A stretch of DNA of 64,000 nt from Sclerodactyla briareus. Its lineage: Eukaryota > Echinodermata > Holothuroidea > Dendrochirotida > Sclerodactylidae. The DNA lies in NCBI GenBank assembly GCA_026419785.1, contig JAODTK010005622.1:1-64000 (forward strand). Direction: 5' to 3'. Both the position numbers and the translations under genes were made by a program. Under the pieces are notes generated by a model. The model saw only the letters and a list, made by a program, of their open reading frames with translations. It was not told the origin of the DNA and made no database searches. The first letter of the stretch is position 1. Each line of letters opens with the position of its first letter. Positions 49,091-59,699 of this stretch are shown piece after piece.

Positions 49091-50099
49091 ACAATCCGCC
49101 AATTTAGGGGAGCGTATGGATTGGAATCGAAATTGACAGGAAAAATCAGATCTGAGTTTAGTGCATACCTATTCGTTGTGTCCGAGCTTCCCAAAAAGTC
49201 GAAACATCGATTGGAAATGACTATATTCCCCAGCGAGAAGAAACCGTATTTCTATACTACCTACCTACCTACCTAGCTTACCTGCACAATGTAACTTCAA
49301 ATGGCGGTTTTCTGGAAATAGAAAATTAATACAAACAAACACACTACATGCAACTAATTTGGTATTGTATATGGATGAGGAACCAATTATCTAGGAAACC
49401 ATAATTTTTCATCCCAATTTCAGTATTTTACACCTGTTCGGATGGAGTTACTATCGAATCTTCTTGTCGACAATTCCGGGGGGCAATTCCTTTATCCGCC
49501 TTTGGGTTGTCCTAATGTCAACCCACTTGCGGAGTCGAAATTATGTTTCATGTGGATAAATCCTAAAACAGAAAATGGTCATTCGAGGCTTCTGTACTTG
49601 GACGGCAATCATTCTAGGACCTGCATATCTCTGTTGCCCAAAACAAATATTTACAGACATTTTATTTGGTTTCCGCTGCAAGCTGTTTATTTCGGGAAAC
49701 TGTCGAGAAATCTTGGAGCCAGGTCAAGGACAAGGGTGAATACACACAGCTTGTGGCCCGGGTGGCGAGAGAAGCCTCAGAGGACATAGAAGAAATGCAA
49801 CAGTAACTAGACATGTTCAGGCGGGTAAACCGCCGTCGTGTATATCCCCGCAGAAACAGCCTTTGTCGTTTAGAAGTATCAACATTGAACTTGCAGAGTG
49901 GACTGTAAAGGCCCTACAGTACCTGTTGTTCAGGACTAACAACAGTCCACATCCACCGGTTTTGTTCAAATTCGACAAAGTTAGAAAAAATCGCGGAAAA
50001 CCCCACAAATTACCTTTGTTGAACTTGAAATCACCATCATTGTATCGGGACCCACTGTTGCCCACACACCAGGTCGGTAAATCGATTGAAATTGGGTTT

Positions 50100-50310
50100 T
50101 CGTAAGAAACCCACGAAAGAGTGGGAGCAGACACTGCATCTGCGCCCACATTATGAACTCATTCGATATTTCACTAGGGCGGACATGTGTACCAAGATTC
50201 ATATCAATCGGATAAAAGCGTTGAAAAGTTATGGCGCTCTAACGCCTAAAAGGTTCCGGCGAGACGGCGGCGAAGACGGCGGCTACACGCCCGAAACCAA
50301 ATATCTCCGA
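50100..50310. repeat. Probable dispersed repeat ending in GGCG(A/G)CGG-rich sequence
   Basis: The phrase CTAGGGCGGACATGTGTACC, then AGATTCATATCAATCGGATA, then AGTTATGGCGCTCTAACGCC, then GGCGAGACGGCGGCGAAGAC is of a kind that, from general experience, recurs in invertebrate repeats. No second copy was found in this window. Confidence 0.3.
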
Positions 50311-50334
50311 ACACGCTAATATGATGTGTGTGGG

Positions 50335-50790
50335 ATGTGGTGGACAAATTCATGTAACACTCCCATCAACTTCAGCCCCCATCATACACCTACCCACAAT
50401 TTTTGCTAGTGGAATTACTTTTGTAAATATTACCATAGCACTAGAGGAAGTGATGATTTTGATCAATCTGTATCAGGATGGCATCAAACCCATGGATACG
50501 CGAAACATCACGAAATGACCTTGGACAACATGACCGAGATTGATTTGCTGATGCAGCCTCAAATTGTTATTGCGTCACCATGCGGTTTTTAAACGATTTT
50601 CATAGCCATCAGGAATAACTGATGAGAGCTCCTTACATTTCATCAGTTGTGACTGATACAACCATAGTTTCTTCAGAGCGGATTTTTTTGGATGTTGAAC
50701 TACACAAATTAGGTTAATGAGGGGGTGCTTTTAACCGTGTGTTGTATTGAGACTGATATCAGTCGTTACCGATGGGCTAAGGGTATCGGA
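50335..50790 (+). repeat. Segmental duplication block D, copy 2
   Basis: This is the partner of 36,400-36,800, about 14 kb downstream. It includes CTGTATCAGGATGGCATCAA and TGCAGCCTCAAATTGTTATT and ends near ATCAGTCGTTACCGATGGGC...GGGTATC. Its open frame at 50,321-50,518 is not kept in copy 1. Confidence 0.75.
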
Positions 50791-51359
50791 TGCTAAGGTC
50801 GAGGTAGAAGGCATCTTTCATGTCTTTCGCTCTGGCCTCTCCTGCTCCCCGGCGGTAGTGATTACTTTGGGAATCTTTTCAGTTTGTTCGTCTGGTTGGT
50901 TTCCTGTAGGCCGTATTAGCCTTGAAAGCACTTATCCCACCACCCATAGGCGAACCATGCAAGGAATTACCAGCGAGCAATTCTCTGTTCCATTGGGGTC
51001 GGAATCCCGTCCTCTCTTGTATGAACGTAGTGATTTCTATGAATACTGCTTAATCTTAGTCTAATCCTAATTTTAGTAATGATGTAATGAGAATAATAAT
51101 AAGAGTAAGAGGAACTAATGAGAGTTACATAGATGAGCTCAATGGGTCACAGCAGCCTGATTTTGATAGGTCTCGCTTTTAACAGTCGTTGTCAATGAAT
51201 GACGGGAAGATTCATCAATATTCAACAACTCTGTTGAAAACAATCAGTAGAGATAAAGGTTTGAAGAAGAAATCTCCAGATAATAGTAAGTTGTATTATT
51301 TTAACATTAATATTTAGAACATATTAAGTTGGATTTTCTACATGAATATATTGTAACTA
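50791..51359. other. Between duplication copy 2 and the Penelope-like element
   Basis: An open frame of 105 codons lies at 50,747-51,064 (MRLISVVTDGLRVSDAKVEV at its start) without domain features. A short AATAATAAGAGTAAG stretch near 51,090 is a weak microsatellite. The N-terminal reverse transcriptase expected upstream of the next element is not visible here. Confidence 0.4.
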
Positions 51360-52060
51360 CGATGTCCCATGCTGCCACTGAGGCGTACTGAGACGTACAA
51401 AACTCGTCAATCCAACTCCAGAGTACCACTGGTCTGTGAATACCATCCTGCATGGGGGGCCCTCCCCCAATTAGCACTCTCATTCCCAAGCATTTGCCCA
51501 TCCTTCAAAGTCAGGAACGCCACTCGAAAAAGCCGTGTCCCGGAAACCCCGGTTGTTGCCTACAGCAGACCTCGGAATCTGCGTGACATTCTAGTCAACG
51601 CCAAAGTTTCGGAGCAAAAGCCGAGCCGCAAACAAATACCGGCGGTAGCCGCCCTGCCCATCCAACGCAAAAGTTGCAAAACTGTGTCAACGCCACAAAT
51701 TGTTTCAAAAGTTTCCAGACTCCCGCATATTTCCGATTCAACAAGATATTGATTGCGTCTCGAAGAACCTAGTCTACCTGATTTACTGTAACCTCTGCGG
51801 AGTTCAGTACATCGGGGAAACAAAAAACCTGAGGGAGCGAATGACCCAACAACGGTCAGCCATCAAGACCCAAAAACTTGAGCAGCCGGTTGCTAGCATT
51901 TCAACATGGTCAGTCACTCCATTGAAAACACCTGAGAGTGATTGGCATCGAGCATGACCCAAATTGGTCCACTAAATCCCGCAAAGCGAGAGAAAATTAC
52001 TGGGAATGGACTGAAACGAATACACCAAGTTGGTACGGAAAATTCGGGAAAAGACCTACA
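51360..52060 (+). mobile_element. Penelope-like element, C-terminal fragment with GIY-YIG domain, frameshifted
   Basis: Three plus-strand frames carry consecutive parts of one protein. The first (about 51,410-51,600) has RVPLVCEYHPAW, then PETPVVAYSRPRNLRDILVN, the linker seen before the endonuclease in Penelope-like elements. The second (51,700-51,890) has NLVYLIYCNLCGVQYIGETK followed by NLRERMTQQRSAI, a GIY-YIG-type core (here YLI...YIGET...R). The third (51,938-52,050) has SRKARENYWEWTETN, matching the family's usual C-terminal end. The reverse transcriptase expected upstream was not found. The breaks mean it cannot be active. Confidence 0.8.
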
Positions 52061-52299
52061 TCACAAAAAGAGATAATGGTAACCCTCGGCCGGCCACCCC
52101 CTCTATATTTGCCTATTGTCAATCAACCAAGGCGCAAATTGGCATTCAGTAGTCTAACCGTTGAGGATTATCTCCTGTTCCAATCACTGAAAGGGGGCAA
52201 ATTGGCCTCCCCCAGGATAATCCCAAGGGATTATCTCCTGTCAATCAGCGAGAAACACTAATTAGCCTCACCCCACCATTGTTCCTAGGCCTATAAAGT

Positions 52300-55165
52300 C
52301 TCAGCCGTCTTCTCTTCGAGTTATCCACCTCTGAAGGCAAACCGATCTCAACTAGGATGGGAGCTGACAGGGTCACACAGAGCCCCTATAATGACTCCTG
52401 TTCAGTACCCTCCTCCATATAACCCCGGGTCTGACCCTAGGAGGCCGCCTCCCTCCACCATTATTGGCGCTGGAGCTTCCCCTGTCACACCAATGTCAGG
52501 GTGATAGCAGAAATCTCCACCCTCGGAACAATGAATAACCCACCGCTCTCGCTTACTCTACCTCCAATATTAATTCTGTTAATAACAACTGAACTCCTCG
52601 GAAGGTTATTGATAGTCATAATCCTGACCTGACCTGATCTTACTATGAACTAAAACTCCCCTATGATAGTATAACTTTACCATTCCTGGGTATGCTAACT
52701 TACTTACCTAATGTCACTTTTGGCAAGGGGGAGTCCTAGTTGGCGTCCCCCATGCCTTACTCCGACTACACAATCTTAATCTCCCTGAACACCAGGCAAT
52801 TGGCGTTAATGTAGCTAGTATATATAGTAGTCCGATAGCAACTCATATACCTACTACCCCCCTTGCTTTTGTGCATGCTGATTTATTAAAAACTGTTCAA
52901 AACCAATACTATCATTATTGGGGATTTGACTCCACACCACACCCTCTTTGGCTGTACCGAAACTAATCGCATTTGGTAACCACCTGCTAACGTACTGGAA
53001 AATAAGGCCTTCACCTTTCTTAACACTAATTCAAAAAGTAGGCGTGACCCTCTCGACCTTGAAGGAGGAACTTCTCGATTGTAATTGCCCTCCATGACAT
53101 TGCTTTCTCTCATATCTCCTCTACTTCCCACAGGACTCTAGTCTTAGTGATCTTTACATAATTCACGGGTCCGTTTCGTTCTCCCGGGTCCGCAAAAACG
53201 TTACACACGAATTTAGAGATCCTTTTAAGACCAATTGGGATACTTTTTCTGAGATGTCAGCTGCCATGTTTGAAACTATCAAGTTAAGCTCAATTCCCTT
53301 ACTCCTCCCGTTCTAACTCTCTGGACTCTTTAGCATCTCAGATTAATATCTCTATTAGGTCCTCCTTTGAGGCTTCCTGCCCATTACCAAGACCGAACAG
53401 AAAACCCTGAAAATTACTCCTCATCTTAAACCTCATTAAAGCTAACCCGAACTTAGAAACGTACATTATAACATGGATCCTGCCATTAGAGGCCGGTACC
53501 TCACTTGGTTAGTCAATTGGTAAGGAGATCAAAGACTCCAACGTCTTCAGAGCTTGGGATAAAATCTGCAATGATATGAATCATGACCGACCCAAGAAAA
53601 TTCTGGACAAAGGTTTGCTCAGTTAAATTTGTCACAAGCCGGAATCTCTGAACTGGTTAAACCAGACAATACCCTTATTAAGGACCCTAGCGAACAGGTT
53701 GACTATTTGCCACTTGTTTTTCCGAATGTTTTAATCTCCTAATGACCCCAATTTCGATGACGCTCACAATTCGGGTTGTCTATAATTATATCTATAACAG
53801 CTCTAAATTAAAACCAACTTTTGTTTTTGTTGACAACCTTACCCACACTTAAATCATTTTCTTACTGAGCCCATCGGTCGGGTTGAAAATCATAAACTGT
53901 CTCAAACGTACTAGAACTCCTCCTCGTCCCGGCCCCTGATGGGGTTTACTACCTCCTCTGAAACATCTACGATAAGCTCTCGATACGAAGGGCTGACTAT
54001 TTTACTACCCTGCTTACCGCTGGGTACTTTCCTATTCCTTGGAAAGTAGGCAAAGCCATCTTACTCCCTAAGCCTAATAAGTCTGAACTTGACCCCTCCA
54101 ATTCAATAGGCCTATAAGTCTCTTAACTTGTGTCCGGAAAACTTTTCGGCGGATAATCACTCACCCGTCTTACTTCTCATCTTGAAAATAACAACCTTCT
54201 CTCCCCCAACCAGTAATGGTTTTCGTCCGTAACAGGAGCACATAATCATCCTCTTATTACTTCACTGAGAAATTCAAACTGTGATTCAACGTAACCCTCA
54301 ACCATATTGGCCTTTCCTAACGCTGAAAAAGCCTTGCTGCAACCTGGCACAATGGTCTAAATACAAACTTAGTAATCGTGATCTTTCCGATCCTTTCTAC
54401 TTGCCTCTCTGTTCATTTCTCAATGGCAGATCCATGTACATCCACTATAATGATTTCAACTCTGATCCTTTCAACTTGAAGGGGGGGCCGACCACCCCTC
54501 AAGGCTCGTATTCAGCCCATTCCTTTATATTATCTATGGCAATGACATTCCCCCTGATCCTACAAACAGAGTTTCTTTAACTCAATTTGCAGATGATTAG
54601 TGCTCCTCTACGGTAATTCTTCCTAGTACACTTCTAAATGAAAGAAATCTCAAACTCATTTCAAAACCATTCAAAGTGGTGCGGTCTTTGGAGAGTAAAG
54701 ATTAACCCCGGGAAATCTAACTAATCAGGTTTCAAGACACGCTAAACTCACCGCTCGAGCCTCATATCACTCTCTTTAACCAGCGCATTCCTCGAGTAAA
54801 CACTGCTTCGCTTTTCTTTGGAGTTGATTTTGACTCACAGCTTACTTTTACACCCCACATTGACGAGTGGTACTCAAGCCTGGGGCAGGATTGCCAGTCT
54901 GCGTTCACTATGTAAAATTTCCTATATCAGTCAAATCCTGCGTCAATATATAACACCTACATCCGCCCTATACGCGAGTACGGCAGTTGTACTCTTGTAA
55001 CCGCACAACCATAACCTTACATAGCGTGAACGCATCATACCCAGCGTCACGGACGGCTATCATGCTGCCAGTATACCCCTTGTGAATGATCTTCGAGGCG
55101 ACGAATTCTTCTACGATCAATGCTGCAGATTCATATTATCAACAAAAAATTATTCTTAATAAAAC
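52300..55165 (+). mobile_element. Decayed non-LTR retrotransposon (endonuclease + reverse transcriptase)
   Basis: Plus-strand frames, often shifted, follow LINE order. The apurinic-type endonuclease is shown by GGVLVGVPHALLR near 52,730 and by IIIGDLTPHHTLFGCTETN at about 52,910-52,968, close to the GDFNxHHxxWG box. Reverse transcriptase parts are RPGPDGV (53,930), GYFPIPWKVGKAILLPKPNK (about 54,028-54,087), a GKLF region (54,142), TSHLENNNLLSPNQ (54,175), PQGS (54,508) and the catalytic FADD at 54,586-54,597, directly before a stop. Further on come WRVKINPGKSN (about 54,690) and FFGVDFDSQLTFTPHI (about 54,818). This resembles the Jockey/I/CR1 group; the clade is not settled. The 5' part (52,300-52,700) and both ends are uncertain. 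Confidence 0.8.
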
Positions 55166-55454
55166 TTAACTAGCTGATCACCGCCTTGTTGACTCTACTA
55201 CTAAGTATAACAACAGCTAAAAACGCTATCAAGTCTCCTATCGATGCTTGTTCGGTGATGATAAGACCTCCTAATAAACCTAATTTCAGTTGAGTCCTCC
55301 GGTAGGGTAGGACTTCTCGCTTCTGGTCCTTTGCTCCGGGCTCCCTCCCTTTTTCTTTTCCGTTGTTGCCCCATTTTAAGAACAAACGGAATGTATTGAA
55401 AAACTTGGCCATGCCAGCAGGAGAGTCCTTGAGACCTCGAGTCTGGTTTATCCC

Positions 55455-55639
55455 CTTTCACATTCGAGTATCACTTCTGTGGTCAATGCCCTGACGAAGG
55501 ACTCGATATTGTCCGAAGCTCTGCATCCAAAATTTATGGGCTGTTTTCTTCCCCTTTTTTCTATCTCAATCGCTATTTTGCATCTCCTTCGAGATCACCT
55601 TCATTACGTAGCCTTGTGTTTTTTACATTTTTTGCCTCT

Positions 55640-55640
<1 letters not shown>
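55455..55640 (+). mobile_element. Possible 3' untranslated tail of a retroelement
   Basis: GCCCTGACGAAGGACTCGAT followed by ATTGTCCGAAGC resembles the C-TGA-GAAGGx...CGAAAC motif often found after the GIY-YIG frame of Penelope-like elements. It lies 3.4 kb after the GIY-YIG fragment, with the non-LTR element between, and runs straight into the (AT)n tract. It may be the displaced end of the Penelope-like element or part of the LINE tail. Confidence 0.35.
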
Positions 55641-55643
<3 letters not shown>

Positions 55644-55682
<39 letters not shown>

Positions 55683-55698
55683 ATTATATAATATATTA

Positions 55699-55733
<35 letters not shown>

Positions 55734-55808
55734 GATATATATATATAGTATATATATATTATATAATATTATATATATTATATTATATATCTAATAATAT
55801 ATATCTAG

Positions 55809-55850
<42 letters not shown>

Positions 55851-55860
55851 TATATATAGC
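55644..55860. repeat. (AT)n tract
   Basis: About 215 bases of alternating A/T with ATATCTA and ATAGTA interruptions, directly after the retroelement cluster. Confidence 0.95.
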
Positions 55861-56389
55861 TATTTGAATTAGATTATACTACTCCAGAGGTAGCTATTCT
55901 TGTCATACATCTGTCACAATCGTCCCGACCTCACAGTTTCCAGTCTCAAATCTTAACGGTAACTCCGGAACTTGCAATGACGTCAATACTGTAACAATGC
56001 TTGAAAACACACGTGACTTTAATCCTTCACCTAAGATAAATTTCCCAACCGTGCAAGGTAGGGGTAGAGGTCTGCAGTCTGCAATGTGTTCCATTCTTAT
56101 CTGTATCTGTATACGGTTCTCCCCCCTCCCGGAACTGCTGCCCTTCGGTATAAGATTGACTAACACTATTGCTTACAATTCACCTAGACTACGTCGACCA
56201 TGAACACCATATAGTCGACATGTTTACAATAAGTAGCTAATTTACTGACTGTGGGAGGGGGAGGGTTTTTTCTTATTTAATATCATTATTAATTTTCTCA
56301 GGTTTTTTGATCCGCAAGGTATCTTGTTCATCATAAAAATTACCACTTCATGGTAAAATCTCCATTGTGAAGCTTCATAAGTGCGGTCA
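55861..56389. other. No supportable gene
   Basis: Overlapping open frames occur on both strands (55,903-56,166 minus; 55,997-56,203 plus). No domain, splice signal or repeat was recognised. Confidence 0.4.
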
Positions 56390-57190
56390 ACTTGCAATTT
56401 TGGAAAAACGGAATGAATCAATGTACTACCGTAATGTACCAGCTCTTATGGCCTATCGTTTTAGGTTGTTCATTTGCCATTGCAAAGCGGTTAATTTTAA
56501 TGACTCTTGATTGGGTGAGGGGCGGTAGTATATTATCAACTGATAACGGAATAGAGGTCCCCCCCCCCTTCGATAGTGTTAACGACTTATTATTTCTAAC
56601 ACTTTTATCCCACCCAACCCAACCCAATCCCATTCCAACTTGGCTTAGTCGACAGTCGTTGTCGTAGATTATATGTAATGAAGAGAAAGATATCAATGTT
56701 GGACCATTACTGCATGTCAAATCACCGGTGGCTGTTTTATGTATGGGCCGCGATGCAAAAAATCTTACCAGCATTTTTTGCGTAAATAAAATTGACCATT
56801 TTGGGGAACTGTTGAGAGAACCCGGAGATAATTACAAGTGTGCAAAATAGATGCACACGGCCTATGGTATGCGTGGGGAGGGAACTTTATAAATGCGACA
56901 GGAATAACGAATTATGTGAGTACTGTACATATTGCAACATGTACCAAGGCGTGTCAAGCTCAGCTCTGTTCGATTTATCGTTTTAGGAGTTTGTCTTATT
57001 GGTCACAGTGAAGTGGTTGATTTTTAGAAACTGTCGGGTGGATGAGTGATGATGGCATATTAACAACTGGTCACGGAATAGCAGATCCTCCTCAAAGTTC
57101 CACACGACTTTCTTCATTCCAGTCATAGTATTTCACCATCGTCCTCACCCCACCTCTTCGCTTTGCCTAATCAACATTATGTTTCTTGTA
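56390..57190 (+). repeat. Direct repeat pair of ~290 bases, ~515 bases apart
   Basis: The unit at 56,390-56,690 (CAGCTCTTATGG..., TATCGTTTTAGG, AAGCGGTTAATTTT, ATATTATCAACTGATAACGG) matches 56,905-57,190 (CAGCTCTGTTCG..., TATCGTTTTAGG, AAGTGGTTGATTTT, CATATTAACAACTGGTCACG). Both continue into C-rich ends. The copies are well diverged, so this is an old local duplication. No conserved reading frame was found. Confidence 0.65.
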
Positions 57191-57249
57191 GGGGGTGAAA
57201 AACAAAGACAGAGAAATCATTTTATACTCCTGCAGTAGACATTGTTCAT

Positions 57250-57615
57250 CCTTTTTTTTTTTTGTATACGTGCCGAGCAGATGATCGTTCCTATTCAAGC
57301 CCAGCAAGGATGCAGACCTGGATACTGCTCCGATTGTCAGCTGCGCATTCCTCACCAGGTACAACGAAATACGGGCAATGCCATCTTTGTCGTACCTAGA
57401 GTCCTTGGGAGTGGGGGTATCACACGCTACGGCAACTTTGCAACTTGCCTACCCCTCGTTTATCGCTGCTCCAATCCTTGTGCTGAGCGTCCAGCGAGAA
57501 GGCAAAACAGGTACCATCTTAGAAGTCTTTGGTATGACCCGAGCGGATTATCGAACCTTGGTCCCCGGGTGGAACACCGACCTCTACCAAGTTCCAACCA
57601 CACGTATAGAACAAC
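57250..57615 (-). mobile_element. tRNA-derived SINE with A tail
   Basis: Read on the minus strand, the head has ACTTGGTAGAGGTCGGTG, an A-box-like region, then GACCAAGGTTCGATAATCCG, a B box with one extra base. The body has TCGGGTCATACCAAAGACTT and GGTACCTGTTTTGCCTTCTC, then GCTGGACGCTCAGCAC, a pattern recalled from invertebrate SINE bodies. It ends in a run of 11-12 A (T run on the plus strand near 57,250-57,262). The long plus-strand open frame at 57,242-57,718 is the shadow of this element. Confidence 0.65.
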
Positions 57616-58611
57616 AATCCTGCATGCATATCCCACAATGCACCAATGTCTGTCTCGCCTCCGTCGTCTGGCTCGTGATTTCGCCTTGAGCATAAAAGTC
57701 TACCAGCATCAGTGTTAGCGCTAAGGAATAATTTTTGGGAGGGAATTCCCTCCAATAATTTTTTTTGGGAGGGATTTTCAAATCTAGGATTAGGGACCTT
57801 TCTAGGCCATATGTTTCGCACAAGTTCCCTAACGAAGTTCGGGCGGCGACAAAAAAATTACTTTATTAATTAAAACCTCATGACTGCCCTGTGGTAACGA
57901 CATTATACTATCGTCCCTCACACTTAACTCAACTCATGCACTCTTAATATGCCTATATATTGTGTTTGGTCATGAGACCTAAATACCCTGGTATCTGAGA
58001 CTATTTTCAAATCCTACAGCAACGAAAAAGGTACCGTACCATATCCCCCGGAAGGCACATCGTTTATCGGCAATTTTTTTCTGATCCTCATTTTATGTTG
58101 TCTTATGCGAATATTTGTATTTTGGCAGAAAAAAATGGAAAAAATCCAAATAATTTTTACCATTAATTCCAGAGGGTAGGACTATGCTGTTGAATTTGCT
58201 ATCACGTTGTTACATGAGCCCAGTTCAGCCTGCAATAAAATCCACGGTCCTTAAGACACCTCATGAATAATGTGCTTCAGACTTTGGTGAAAAGTATTAA
58301 AATTAAGTCAACCTGTGATGTTATTCTTAGGAAAAATCAGATGGCAGTTGTTTAACTACGGTATTTCACAGTGATTTGCTACCAGAGCACATGGTCATAA
58401 CAGAATTTGTACTGTGGCCAGTTCTGTGAAATGTCAACGAGAAGCACTAGTTGCTCAATCATAATACCCACATGCTGTGTTCATACTGTCTTGACTGATA
58501 GTAAAACAGGGTTTTCACCCATGTCCTGCAACGTTGAACGAAGTATGGGCATGCAAACATCGTGCATGTGCTAAGATCGCGATCGACGTCAACATTATCT
58601 TGTGGACTATA

Positions 58612-58700
58612 CACTAGTGTTGCGCGGTATACCGGTATCGTTATTATTAGTACCAGTACTCGCAACACCGTTAGTACTCGCAGCACTGACGGTCAAATCT
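58612..58700 (+). mobile_element. Possible hAT-like terminus
   Basis: TAGTGTTGCGCGGTATACCG followed by GTATCG resembles the start of some hAT-type elements: a TAGTG/CAGTG end with a short internal palindrome, GGTATACC. A second terminus-like stretch faces it near 59,665, about 1.05 kb away, but the subterminal motifs differ. No transposase was found. Confidence 0.35.
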
Positions 58701-59559
58701 AGTGCTGTATTCTTTGCTGATCCCAGCCGCGGCCGCGTACATCGCAACTTTATCTGCGATCTGTTAAAATTGATAAACCTGCCCCACGTGCGTTGCGAAC
58801 TGTGTATTTGCATTATTTGCCGAATATCCCAGCCGATGCGGACATCGTAACATGCAAAGCTTATGTTGCTAGCTCACTCGCGCAATGCTGCACTACTTTT
58901 AAACGTAACCCCGCTTGGAACCCGTGGTCCTCACCTACGCTGTTCACGAGTGAGCATTCAATGTGCTCCCAATTCCCACTGCACGCTACACAACATTACC
59001 AAGTCTACGGACCGACGGCCACGAACCTCTCGCACACACTTAACTTCTGTAGGATTTCCCCATAGACTCTATGATTAAGGAGTGGATCTATTTACGATAG
59101 TCGATCAGCGATACTGCAATATCATTTGTGTTAGCCTACAATTCTTTGAACGAACGAACGTGATTAGGTAGGCAGTAGGTTGATAAAACAATCATACATG
59201 AGGGATTTGTTAGCATTATTTGTGGGTTTTACGACTAATTTTAGATCGTGCATTGCTTCAGTTTTCTCGCTAAAATAATCACATTTAGGTACGTTAGGGC
59301 TTACTGGTGATTGCACTAGCGACTGTTTCGTGAGGCCGGCTGGGCTTGTTACTTATATACTTACGTACGTATGGAAGAATGTAGTAGTTAAACATGTATT
59401 TCTACCTGCTTACTAGTACTACGGTATACCACAGACAGTGTTCACATGGGCCTGGTGCTATTCGCCATACGCACGTTGTCATGAGTTTCTTCTCAGCTAT
59501 CGATCGATATAGGAACCGCGCAACCCTATTATACACACTATTTTTGCGATCCCTGGTTG

Positions 59560-59668
59560 AGAAATCTGTGCGGGAATTTCCCGCACACAATTTATTTCTC
59601 TGCGGGATTCTGGCTGCGTATGCGGGAATCCCGCAATCCCGCACCTTAGCGCGAACACTGCGCATTGT
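59560..59668 (-). mobile_element. Possible transposon terminus with repeated GCGGGA motifs
   Basis: On the minus strand CAGTGTTCGCGCTAAGGTGC starts near 59,663 and is followed by repeats of GCGGGATT/GCGGGA and their complements (GCGGGAATTTCCCGC palindrome at 59,571-59,585). A CAGTG end with repeated subterminal motifs suggests a hAT-like or similar DNA transposon. It could be the opposite end of the element starting at 58,612. Confidence 0.35.
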
Positions 59669-59699
59669 ATTCGTTTTTTTGCGCCAACAAAGATTCTTA

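Noticed and set aside
49001-49276. Open frame of 91 codons at the end of block C copy 2
   Set aside because: The aligned part of copy 1 does not encode a related peptide, and the frame ends in a CTAC tetranucleotide repeat.
49420-49500. LDL-receptor class A-like start (FYTCSDGVTIESSC) after an acceptor-like TTTCAG
   Set aside because: The following residues lack the CDG and acidic pattern of the domain, and the frame closes soon after.
57242-57718. Longest open frame in the window (158 codons)
   Set aside because: It overlaps the minus-strand SINE and encodes nothing recognisable, so it is a shadow of the repeat.
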